Below are positions 54,515 to 64,000 of a stretch of DNA of 64,000 nucleotides, piece by piece. The DNA is from Hyposmocoma kahamanoa (taxonomy: Eukaryota; Arthropoda; Insecta; Lepidoptera; Cosmopterigidae). How positions within the stretch are numbered: position 1 is the first letter of the stretch; each line of letters starts with the position of its first letter. The position numbers and the translations under genes are program-made. The stretch covers positions 2,613,551-2,677,550 of the forward strand of contig NW_020653713.1 in the NCBI RefSeq assembly GCF_003589595.1, read 5' to 3'. The notes under the pieces are model-generated. The model was not told the origin of the DNA. It made no database searches and saw only the letters and a list, made by a program, of their open reading frames with translations.

Positions 54515-55760
54515 CTACTAAATGTGTATGCTGATTTCGTCTCTATCACTAATGGTATGAGTGACAAAGACGAAATCAGACACGTATATGTACTATGTGT
54601 TTTGAAACAGAACAGAGTAGGTAGGGAAAAAACATTGTGTGAAATGACGAAACAAAAAGCTTCAACGTAACAAACGTGGAGTGAAGTGTTGACACATAAA
54701 AGTTTGTGTAGTAGCTGGACACTGCGTCGAGCAAAACTAGAGTGGCTTTTATAGACGTAGCACAGTTCACTCTGACGTTAACGTCGTTAAATCCTAATGA
54801 TGATTGCGACGAATTAAAACTCGTACGGTGAAATAATTATTGACAAAATTGTGCACTTATTTTGGTGTAACGTGGGGAGAGGCAGCCGCTTCCTAACGAA
54901 CAAAATCACAAGTTCTTTGAACCTTTTTAAATTATTGCGTCTTCATGGAGACAATTTGGGAAAAGTATTGTGGTGAGTGCGTACCCCAATCCACGGGATT
55001 ACGCTCAGCGCCGAGAATTTGGAAAAAATGTGCAAAATAACGCCTTCTTATTTCGTGATATGTGCGGAATTTCGCGCGGCACTTTCTTTTTGTGGGTCTT
55101 TAAAAATTGTGCATGGCAATGTGAGGCGCAAGTGGGATAAAAACAAAGTATCCCGCATTCCATTTTCATTGCAGAAACGTAAATTTTATGTGGAATATTG
55201 AGCGTCCCTGCTAGGGCGTAAAATCCAGCCGTTGATCCAATTGGGGTTTTAGTATTGATAAGCTCCTAGCTCGATTTGTACACCTCAATCACCGTGACAT
55301 TGTGGCAGTGACAACTCCGTCCACACGTATCTCACCGACACAAGACATATCGTCCCGTGAGAGTCAGGTTGACCGACGCTGAGTTCGGACAGTGGCTATA
55401 TTCATCTAAGGTATTCTATTTGACAGAGATATATACACACAATTCTGGAAACAAGGGTAAACAAGGTTAGTGTATAAAGATACAATTACATAAGGAGCTG
55501 CTACACTGCTTATGTCCGATTTGCACGACCAAGAAAAAAAATTATAAATTTAAATAAAAATTCAATCTACAAAGTTGACAAATACATTGACGTCAGGCGT
55601 TATAAAAATGCTCATTGTTTTAAGACAACGCTTAGTAGTAATTTATTATACGAATACGAGTTACGTTATATTAATTTTAATCACATTTGCTCGTAAATAG
55701 TATACTTGCGTGGTGGTTAACTTGACTATAATACCCCAAATAAAACCCACGGGACTTCAT
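54515..55760. other. Single-copy-looking DNA
   Basis: No gene or repeat recognised. Frames of up to 74 codons (54977-55201) lack known domains. Confidence 0.35.
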
Positions 55761-55876
55761 CTCTGTACAGAGTACTAAAAAAAAACCGAAAAATTTAGTA
55801 TTGTGTTTCATGGACTTTTAGCTTTAGATAAAAAAAAACCATTTAAAATGTTGTATTATAGAAAAGAAACTATTTT

Positions 55877-56328
55877 TAACCGACTTCAAAAAAGGAGGAG
55901 GTTCTCAATTCGACTGTATGTTCTTTTTTTTGTATGAATGTTACGCGATAACTCCGGTATTTGTGAACCGATTTTCATGATTCTTTTTTTGTTGGAAAGG
56001 GGGTACTTCCATAGTGGTCCCATTTCATTTTGAAGAAAATCATCCACCTCGAAGGGTGGCTGTTCTGCATGACGATACATTTTCATAAATAGCGCCTAAC
56101 TTTAATTTAAGAGCAATTATTTTAATGGTTGATTTTGGTATTTATCCAATTCAAGGCGTTTTTCCCTCTATATACTTTGAGTAGTGTCGTAGTGAGAACC
56201 TATTTTTATTATCTCCAGTATCAAGTCCAGTATAGTGGCGAACTAAGGGATATTTCAATAAAACTTAGCAAATAGACATAATTCCACGTACTTTTCGGTT
56301 TTTTTAGTACTCTGTACTGAGATTATTG
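55877..56328 (+). repeat. Family D (copy 8, long form)
   Basis: TTTTTAACCGACTTCAAAAA to AGTACTCTGTACTGAGATTA. A second scrap of the terminal palindrome (TGTACAGAGTACTAAA) lies at 55765-55780. Confidence 0.87.
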
Positions 56329-56329
56329 A

Positions 56330-56952
56330 AATTAAATAGGTAATATTAATATAACTTAAAGCAATTTTGAGATAATACCAAGTTAATTGCATGTAATTAA
56401 TTAAAATTTGGTGGTTTTAACAAATCTATGTCGCTCCTTGTAGCTATATCTATACATGTATATATATACATGTGGAACACCTTTTCCCGACCATTGATAA
56501 TGACACATCTTTTAATTACAGCTCTTGTCTAAATAGTATCCGTTGGCTATGCTGATACATAAACCCTTCAAAGCTAAAATCCTTAACCAAAGTGTCCCTC
56601 GCAACACACTGTTATACATTATAAAATATACAAATTTAATTAATATTCTACAAAATCTAGATGATACTAACTTCCGCACGATAAATTTGCCTGCAAGCAA
56701 TTTCATTAGGCCACCGATAACAGCTTAGATCACAAACTTTAATAAAATATCAAGACAAGTAGTTTAGTGCTAGTTAATAACACAGACAAAGTATCGTACT
56801 ATGGAATCATGAATTGAATGCATTCTTTTGTTTATGACTTGGCTACAGAGTGCAGACTCTTAATTTAAAAAAAACTAATATGCTTTACAGTAGGAGTAAA
56901 TTTACATTCTTGACAGCTACGCACCGCATTTGCTAAATAACTACATAATTGG
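56330..56952. other. AT-rich unassigned DNA
   Basis: Nothing recognised apart from a TATATACATG-type microsatellite near 56450. Confidence 0.35.
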
Positions 56953-56960
56953 ACAACATT

Positions 56961-57188
56961 CATTGACTTACAATTATATGGACGTCGGGTCCGCGCTAAA
57001 AAGTGTCCGCACTTGTAAGGCGCTAAAATCGTATACAGAGCGCCAAACTCCGCTTTAGTCTTCATTTGTTCTACTGACAGCGCGATACTGCGATGACATT
57101 ACAATTTAAATTTCGAATAGGTTGACTTGGGACATTTTTTTCGTGGTTTTTGTATTAGACCCGTCGTCCATTTATTTGTAAGTCAATG
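56961..57188. mobile_element. hAT-like MITE, family E (copy 3, 228 bp)
   Basis: Same termini as copies 1 and 2, with an internal deletion of about 57 bp. It has the perfect 8-bp duplication ACAACATT (56953-56960 and 57189-57196). Confidence 0.93.
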
Positions 57189-57232
57189 ACAACATTAGAT
57201 ACATTTTGTTTTTGATTTTTAATTTGGGACAA

Positions 57233-57399
57233 AGGGTCGTATTCTAGAACTCTACTCAATGCTCAAATCAGGACTTGAGTATGATTCAAAGCGCTAGAAA
57301 TCATACTCAAGTCCTTGCCATTAGGGTCGTATTTCCAATGCTTGAAATCATATTCAAGTCCTTACTTGAGCATTGAGTAGAGTTCTGGAATACGACCCT
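57233..57399. mobile_element. Fold-back element, family H (copy 1)
   Basis: 167 bp, almost wholly self-complementary: AGGGTCGTATTCTAGAACTC at the left and AGGGTCGTATTCCAGAACTC on the other strand at the right, continuing through TACTCAATGCTCAA. ACTTGAGTATGATT-type repeats fill the middle. Confidence 0.85.
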
Positions 57400-57400
57400 T

Positions 57401-57480
57401 AATCACTTGTAAAACATATTTTAATTACCTTGACGTTTCGGACGTATTGCAACGTCCATGGTCTGTTACAATTGAACCGC
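57401..57480 (-). repeat. Penelope-like 3' tail with intact hairpin (reversed)
   Basis: Minus strand: GACCAT, then a perfect 6-bp stem GGACGT-TGCAAT-ACGTCC, then GAAACGTCAAGGTAAT and TAAAATATG. It begins right after the family H element. Confidence 0.65.
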
Positions 57481-57689
57481 TCCAACGTCAACTTCTTTTA
57501 AGGGATTCTATCTGAACCCTTGTCAAAGTATACGAAAATGTTGTGTGACAAGGTGAACCGGCGATAGTTGACGTGGTACTTCTAATAAATTGCATGACAA
57601 TTAGAATAAGGTTATGATAGGACTGGCATGTTCTCTGGAACAAAAGTCCTAAAATTATAAGAAAATTAAAAAAAAGTCAGACAACCGTG

Positions 57690-57850
57690 TTGTGTGTCGG
57701 TCTAGTTAGTTCGGTTAGAAAAACACGCACGGCTAGAAGATGCTGACACCCGCCTCTCCAGTCCTTTCGAGACCACAGACGTTGCAATAGTTTCGAAACG
57801 TCGAGGTAATTAAAATATGTTTTATACGTAATTAAGTCCCAAATTAAAAT
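57690..57850 (+). repeat. Penelope-like 3' tail (forward), stem decayed
   Basis: It shares GCACGGCTAGAAGATGCTGA and CACCCGCCTCT with the tail of 62110-62515, then GAGACCA...GACGTTGCAATAGTTTCGAA and ACGTCGAGGTAATTAAAATA. It lies in inverted orientation to 57401-57480; between them AACGTCAACT and AGTTGACGT also form an inverted pair. Confidence 0.65.
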
Positions 57851-57894
57851 ACAAATAACGTGTGAAATCGTTAAATCAAAGCTCCGATCCCAAA

Positions 57895-57985
57895 GTAAGT
57901 AACTAAAGTTTTACATGACCCTTGTGACCAAAGAGATGGCGACAGTATGAAAACCGTTGTGCAAGCCACTCGACCACGGCGGTCT
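57895..57985 (-). mobile_element. Possible tRNA-derived SINE scrap
   Basis: Minus strand CGTGGTCGAGTGGCTTGCAC resembles an A-box region. No good B box; single copy. Confidence 0.35.
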
Positions 57986-58547
57986 TTTATATGTATGTAT
58001 ATATTTATATTCGTTGTAACTTGCTATCTGTCTTTACAAAGTCAGTGTTGTCACGAGCTTCAGATGACTTTACTAAGCTGAAAACCAGTGCGTCGAAAAG
58101 GATAGATCTAAACCGAATAGACATGCGGATGCGGTTGGTACGGCAAGCATCGAAAATTACTCGATGTGCATTTATATGCTAGTATGTAAATAACTTTACT
58201 ATACGAACTCATAGTAGTGCTACTGTTGACATAATGCGAAGTTCTAGTGTATATATTTTTGTGTCTCCCTGAAGTATATGATAAAATTGTACAGATGGCA
58301 GCACATCATGCTACACATCGACAGATCTCGTTCCGTTGCTCTGGAGGGGATATTTGAACAAAAGTGTATATGTCGATGCGCCGCTGACTGTACTTCCAAC
58401 TTTTCATTCTATACTTTGCATCTAAACAAAACAGAAAAATAAAAAATGCACATCTTATTTCTGAACGTAACAAAATCTGTAGAAGACTGGAATCTAAACT
58501 AGGCCAAGGCTTTCAATTCGAATTTATATTATTACTTTTTATTTTCT

Positions 58548-58870
58548 TTGATTAACCAATTATGTCCCACTGCTGAGCAAAGATCTTCCGCAAAATCCTT
58601 CATTCTCCATCTCCCACCACTCTCTCTCGAACCCATCAAGATCGTCCCACCAACGCCTTCTCGGCAATCCCCGCCGTCTCTTTCCATTCTCGGGCATCCA
58701 AGGAGTGACGACAGTCGCCCACTTCTCGGATGGTATCCGGCTAACGTGTCCCGCCCGATCCCATTTGACCCTTGCTGTTATTTTACTTACTATAGACAAT
58801 TTAAGTATTCGTAAAAATTCTATTAGTGAGTTGTCATATCTGTAAACAAGTTTAATTGTTGATTTCGACC
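58548..58870 (-). pseudogene. LINE (RTE-type) C-terminal fragment
   Basis: The minus-strand frame has VKWDRAGHVSRIPSEKWATV, then WMPENGKRRRGLPRRRWWDD and WWEME, the usual end of RTE-type endonuclease-reverse transcriptases. It ends GCTCAGCAGTGGGACATAAT, the common 3' end of such elements. Confidence 0.8.
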
Positions 58871-59125
58871 GCATGCAATTACCCGAGGACGCATTGTTAA
58901 TATTATTAATGGGCTACGCCGCAAAGACAAAGCTGCCATTGTGCTGTAAGCCGCCAAATTCGGGATAACTCGCGGTTTTTGATCCAGTTAGCCCTGTGGG
59001 AATATTATTGTACGGAGTTTCGCCCTGAAGATCCATGTTTATTATGGATTGGTTATGAACTCAACGTTTATGAAATCTATTTCTGGATATCGAATGAATT
59101 ACTTTTTAATATATTATCCTATCTC
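58871..59125. other. Short unassigned stretch
   Basis: Nothing recognised. Confidence 0.35.
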
Positions 59126-59127
59126 TA

Positions 59128-59404
59128 TACTCCTTGTGAAAGAGGTCGTTCAGAAAAATACTGCCACCTTACCTATTTCTACCGGCAAGCTGTAATATGA
59201 GCATTACTGCGTTTCGGCTTTGAAGGGTAAGGACGCTGGTGAAATTACAGGCACATGGGACTTGGTCAACTAATGTCTAAGGGTGATGGCGCAGTGGCAG
59301 TGCACCTCAGATGTTTGTGACTCTGAATGGCACCGTAACTATTATGGACAGGCCTGTCGTTTACACGACTTGTTCGTTTCGTTGTTTGGTATCATTAAGA
59401 AAAA
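59128..59404 (+). repeat. Family B (copy 18)
   Basis: Nearly full plus copy: CTCCTTGTGAAAGAGGTCGT to TTGTTTGGTATCATTAAGAA, with deletions around the AAAGCTCTG block. Confidence 0.85.
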
Positions 59405-60865
59405 GAAATCACGTTTTTTTTTCTTCTTGCAGCGCCTCTCCAACAAGTGAAGGTTGAACACTAATTCTGCAACTGCCCTCGGTCTCGCGCGAGGTGTAAT
59501 AAGTTACCTGAGCCCGTAACTCCTATCCATTCTTTAACGTCTTTTATTCATTAGGTTTTTATTCATTCGTCTCAGCTGGGCAAAATTAAACTCTTTGACT
59601 TTAAACTTGGTTTATTTAACATACAAATTAATAATAAAACGAACTTTACCTTAACCCAAATAGTTTAGCTACAAAAGACTGTAAAGTAGAGCCCTCTATT
59701 ATATTCTGCCTTAGGTAATTAAACCACACTTGAGCAAAAATAACAATAAAAAAATCTAAAATATAACTGTATGTATCCAATTTTACATCAGCTCTTTAAG
59801 TTAATGACGCGCAATAAACACGTACCTTACTAACAAATGTGTTGCATTAAACAACAAGCTTCAATATAATTTGTAATACGTGGAAAATTCTAGAATGTTC
59901 CAGAATTTTCGAGAACATTAGGCCGAAACTGTAGTTGTTATTCATTCAATATGCAGAAGATATGTGCTTGCAACGTGTACATGAATATTACATTGCTTAA
60001 CAGATAAAATGCTAATTCTCTGATGCATACATTTGCAGACCGAATTAGGGTGCTAGGGAAATTGCGCAGGGTTAGTGCTGTTTATGACAATTATTATTGC
60101 AACGTCAATAATAAAATGAGGAAATTTGTTTAGTACAATTTTTGGGAAACTGATTTAATAAATAAAAAATACGTATTGTAAGAAGTTTATTTTAAATAGA
60201 AAACTTTTCTAAGCGACTTCTTTAATCATATAGTTCCCGAAAAATCCGCTAGATGACATTGACACATTTTATGTAAATTCTGCATCGCGGTGTTAAGATT
60301 TTCCCTCAAGATTGATCGAATTTTGATTGTGTGATACATTTGTCGGTCGTATTAGTTTTTGAGGAGTCGAGTCCTTGTGGGAACGACTGCCTAGACCTAT
60401 TAGATAATTAAAATATTTGACTACGTCATTTTAAAAGTAATGTTTTAGCGAACATTTGAAGAATATGTAGGAAAAAGAGTTTTAAACTTACAATTCACGA
60501 AAAAGGTTCTGAACTGATGAATCGTAAAGGTGCCGTCTTTCATCATGATAGAGTCAATCCACACACATCTGTACAAAGCCGCCGTATTCACCCGATACAG
60601 CCCCTTTGGATTTTCACTCGTTTCGGTCTTTACAAAGTTCTTTGAACGGACAAGACCCATTACGAAGGGATTGTAGTGTTATCAGTACATATGAACCAAG
60701 AAAATAGGCAACACTACACAATTTAAACAGTTAATTAATAGTCACTTCAAGTGAGTATGGTAGTAACAGTACAGGAACATACATATATACTATTGCTTAA
60801 GCACAACCATGGATCTATAACTCAAGAGGAATGTTAATCTCCATACTGCAGATCGTAACTCAAAA
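59405..60865. other. AT-rich DNA, no supported gene
   Basis: A minus-strand frame at 60445-60660 begins MGLVRSKNFVKTETSE and is open for 71 codons between plausible splice-like sites, but I recognise no domain and cannot support it as a gene. Confidence 0.35.
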
Positions 60866-60869
60866 ATGC

Positions 60870-61590
60870 TATCAATAGCCGTGAGTAAATGTAAATGGTG
60901 GTGGATTAATTTTCGAGAAATATCCATACCGATAGCCGACCGTCTTCACCTACTTGGAATGGACCTGTCGTCCAATCTGAACTTCGGCAGTTACATTGAA
61001 TCCATGGTTAAAAATGCAGCCAAGAAGCTTGGCATCCTTTCCAAGGTGACGATACTTCACACCGGGACAGTTGCTCCGGCTATATCAAGCACAAGTCCGG
61101 TCGTGTATGGAGTACTGCTGCCACTTACGGGATGGCTCTGCTAAATACCTACTGGCCACGTTTGTCTATTGAATATAGACAAACGTGCTAAGAGGATTAT
61201 AGGTGACTAGGAATTAGTAGAGGCGAAGCTGCAGAGCCTTGAACACCGCCGTAAAGTTGCCTGCTTATCGGTATTCTACAGGATATGTCACGGAGAGTGT
61301 GCGATGGAATTGCATAATTTGATTCCTTTCCATAATTGGGAGACTAGACGTGGGCAGGGGTTCCACCCCTATGTTGTGGACATTCCCCGGATTCGCACGA
61401 AGCGTTTCGCTCCCACATTTGTATGGCGAGCGGCTAGGGAGTGGAATTCCCTGCCTGCAGACTTGTTCCCCGAACTTGGACCTTTATTAAATAGCATTAT
61501 TTAGGTGTGCACGCTACATCCTCGACCTCATCGTCACTTTCCATCAGGTGAGACGAAGGTCAGATGCGCACTTAATTTTTTTATAAAAAA
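60870..61590 (+). pseudogene. LINE reverse-transcriptase C-terminal half and 3' end, frameshifted
   Basis: Frame pieces read LHLLGMDLSSNLNFGSYIES, NAAKKLGILSKV, then (61230-61500) LEHRRKVACLSVFYRICHGE, MELHNLIPF, and RTKRFAPTFVWRAAREWNSL with PADLFPE. The 3' UTR has TTTCCATCAGGTGAGACGAA and an A-tail near 61580. It is related to, but distinct from, family L1-a. Confidence 0.85.
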
Positions 61591-62105
61591 AAAATATGTC
61601 AGTATTTTCCTTGTAGTATCATTCAAATATTGATGAATATTGAAAAATATGCGTGTCAATAGATGGCATTGTGTGTTACAAACTAATTTATAAATTAACG
61701 CTCCTAATATAGGTAGATGGCGCTAATCCTGAACAGAATAAAAGAACAGCCGGCATTATCCACAAAAATCAGAGGAATAAGCGCTATCTAGTTGATTTGT
61801 TTGTTATTATTTGAAATTAGAGTAGCTTTGACAGATTTAATTAACACCGAGCTATTTGGCACTCCTCGCGACATCTGGTGTCTTATATTGCGATTAGCAG
61901 TCCTCTACAGTTATTGGTCTATGCTACGATACAACGAAATTACCGGGAGCCAATTGGTACAATGGTAAGCATGCGGCGACACTGGTTACACTTAGAAGAC
62001 CTTTTGATCGGATGGCAGCCGCGGTGCGCAGGAATGCGTTGTGTCCGGTCGGCTCACGTGAAACAATAGTGTGAGTTTTCACGCTTCAGTTAGAAGCGTC
62101 AGCTC
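61591..62105. other. Unassigned DNA with a possible retroelement scrap
   Basis: 61980-62066 reads TLRRPFDRMAAAVRRNALCP in one frame, then GSRETIV and a stop. It looks like decayed retroelement coding sequence, but I cannot name the family. Confidence 0.35.
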
Positions 62106-62109
62106 AATA

Positions 62110-62515
62110 AGTCTGCAATAGTCGAGCACTTGCTGGAATCAAGGCCAAACCACTGGACAGAGCTTCATAATCCCAATCCCATCCTTTCTATAGAACGTCA
62201 TAACTATAGTAGAATCGTATGTGAAGCTATTGAAATTAAAAAACATCGTAATTTCAAACGAGATGACGGTTTTGATCTTGATAACTTAGCAAATGTAACC
62301 GACATCAAGTATCGCCCGACAAGTCGCCGGACATCGTGGGTGTTGTGTGTCGGTCCAGTCACAACCCTAGTGCGCAAATACATAATGAAGATCAAGTGCG
62401 TGTAGTTATGTAACTCGCACGGCTAGAAGATGCTGACACCCGCCTCTTCTGTCCCTTCGAGACCATGGACGTTGATAATTAAAAACGTCGAGGTTATTAA
62501 AATATGTTGTATACA
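62110..62515 (+). pseudogene. Penelope-like element 3' end (endonuclease C-terminus and 3' UTR)
   Basis: It reads AIVEHLLESRPNHWTELHNP, then ILSIERHNYSRIVCEAIEIK and KHRNFKRDDGFDL, the conserved Penelope endonuclease end. The frame decays after that. The 3' UTR has GCACGGCTAGAAGATGCTGA and a damaged GACCATGGACGTTG...AACGTCGAGGT hairpin region. The strong truncation fits a dead 5'-truncated copy. Confidence 0.82.
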
Positions 62516-63300
62516 TGATTTGATTGACCATCAAACAACACTTCGAACTGCCTTTTATAAGACACACATTTTAATTTAGTAAAGAGGAATTCTAAAATTA
62601 TCGAAAGATGGAAGATTTGATTTTTTCAAGGCTCGATTTTTTTAATTTATGCTTTGTACTACTCAGAACTCACATTTTTTTTAAATTAAAATTTGTCATT
62701 TAAATACTGCGTCTAACAACTACATGTACCACCTTAAACAGACTTTACGAATGAAAAGAAAGTTATTATGTTCTTGAAAACGATGTAAATTGAACTCCAT
62801 GTTACTCGCGTTATGAACGGTCTTAATATCAATGTGTAAAGCCCAGCTTGTCGTCGACTGTACAATATTGTAAAATGGTTCTTTATAAACCTGAACAGAC
62901 ATTCTAATTTGATTAATTTACTGTGATATAATTTATACAATTTAGTATCTTAATGAAGCTTTCAACAAATTATCTACTGACGAAGATTTCCATATTATTT
63001 TATCAAAGCATTAACAGGAGAGAAAAAGTACCGAATAATTTTTAATAAAACAAGCTATCTTCGTCCAAGTAACGTACAATCCAATCCAAGACTGTTAAAA
63101 CTAAATTGGTTAATATAAGAAAAGAACAAAGTAAAAAACAATAATTGCATCTCATGTCACATTCTTTTGTGTATTAAATCTGTTTTCTATTTCAAATAAA
63201 CTGGTGAATAATAAAAATGAACCTAATTCAGCAACATAATTGAGTTGGTTATAAATAATGTTTTCTTCTTCTTTTTTTTTTTCCTTTGGGTTCGACTCTC
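62516..63300. other. AT-rich unassigned DNA
   Basis: Nothing recognised; a poly-T run lies at 63271-63281. Confidence 0.35.
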
Positions 63301-63470
63301 AGGGTCGTATTCCAGAACTCTACTCAATACTCAAGTCAGGACTTGAGTATTGCAATGAGCACTGAAAACTATACTCAAGTCCTTGCCATTAGAGTCGTGT
63401 TTCCAGTGCTTGAAATCATACTCAAGTCTGCTCAAATCCTGACTTGAGCATTGAGTAGAGTTCTAGAATA
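63301..63470. mobile_element. Fold-back element, family H (copy 2)
   Basis: Nearly identical in layout to copy 1 (AGGGTCGTATTCCAGAACTC at the left, TTGAGTAGAGTTCTAGAATA at the right), but the right terminus loses the CGACCCT end, so its boundary is truncated or mutated. Confidence 0.82.
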
Positions 63471-63698
63471 CTCCGAGCGCCTTTGAGCTCAGTATGTACC
63501 CATAGTCTTTACGTGTTTTTGGACGGTTCCAATCCAAGCGATCTGGGGTCTCATTCGTCGTTTTTGGTGGTTTCAGTTTCCAGCGACCGAATTTTCTTGG
63601 TCATGACTGTCATCGCTATCCATTACGTGACCATACCAATGTAATCAATTTTATTTTAGTTTTCCTATGCATTATGGCTTTTTTATATAATATCTAGT
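63471..63698. other. Short unassigned stretch
   Basis: No gene or repeat recognised. Confidence 0.35.
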
Positions 63699-63699
63699 G

Positions 63700-63955
63700 T
63701 CGGGACGAACAAGTTGTACGCCTGATGGTAAGCTACGCGCCTGTCCATAACAGTTGCAGTGCCACTCAGAGCTTTAAATCGCAAAGATCTGAGGGGCACT
63801 CCGACTGCAACCGTCACCCTGAGTCATAAGTTGACAAGTCCCATGTGCCTAAAACCGGAGTGCTCACATTACTGCTTGGCGGCAGAAATAGGAAAGGTGG
63901 CAGTACTTCCCTGGACGAACTCTCTCACAAGAAGCTCTACTATTACTACATATGT
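63700..63955 (-). repeat. Family B (copy 19)
   Basis: Reversed near-full copy: CGGGACGAACAAGTTGTACG to CACAAGAAGCTCTACTATTA. Confidence 0.87.
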
Positions 63956-64000
63956 GTCACTTTAAAAGTCCCTCGAATAAACTGGTTTGTCAATTAGTAG

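Noticed and set aside
55886..56086. 66-codon frame within a family D repeat
   Set aside because: Equivalent frames in other family D copies are broken or shifted, so it is chance coding in a non-coding repeat.
57760..57815. Hammerhead ribozyme in the Penelope-like tail
   Set aside because: The required CTGATGA core is absent; only a stem followed by GAAAC is present. Kept as a structural hairpin finding instead.
1..64000. CRISPR arrays, bacterial operons or ribosome-binding sites
   Set aside because: The DNA is clearly eukaryotic with spliced genes, and no regularly spaced repeat array was seen.

Overview
This is a window of insect nuclear DNA, most likely from a moth or butterfly (Lepidoptera). 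The signs are spliced genes with short phase-consistent exons, a ZAD zinc-finger gene (an arthropod family), a capricious/tartan-type receptor, and very dense AT-rich transposon relics. The lepidopteran assignment is an inference from the style of the repeats; no species can be named.

Region by region. (1) 1-6.7 kb holds two genes head to head. A ZAD plus AT-hook protein gene is on the minus strand (exons from 4316 leftwards to at least 216, possibly continuing past the window edge). The complete three-exon gene for translationally controlled tumour protein (TCTP, 172 aa) is on the plus strand (4649-6476). About 330 bp separates the two start codons. (2) 7.5-8.9 kb is a nearly complete DD34D mariner with two frameshifts. 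(3) 10.4-12.5 kb is one large coding exon on the minus strand for a leucine-rich-repeat (LRR) transmembrane receptor of the capricious/tartan family. Its 508-codon frame ends in TAG-CTAG and then stays open in the same frame for 161 more codons, so it is a strong candidate for stop-codon readthrough. (4) 12.5-64 kb has no gene I can support. It is probably the upstream intron and regulatory space of the receptor gene, because a splice acceptor sits 9 nt before its ATG.

The gene-poor 51 kb is packed with repeats, and many boundaries can be seen directly. They include: three copies of a hAT-like MITE with perfect 8-bp target duplications; two Harbinger-like MITEs, each nested in a copy of the same SINE-like repeat; a 455-bp P-element-like element with inverted termini and a THAP-type zinc-finger exon; a DD37D Tc1/mariner relic that has lost its first catalytic aspartate; several 5'-truncated LINE tails, two with clear target duplications inside older repeats; Penelope-like 3' ends carrying a hairpin whose stem co-varies between copies; and tRNA-derived SINE families (A and C below), a SINE-like family (B) and an inverted-terminus family (D).

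The three host genes have no obvious functional link. TCTP is a housekeeping protein with a 5'-TOP-like start. The ZAD gene is a DNA-binding regulator. The LRR gene is a cell-surface recognition protein. The most unusual biology is the possible readthrough isoform of the LRR receptor, in which readthrough would bury a C-terminal PDZ-type motif and add a new cytoplasmic tail.
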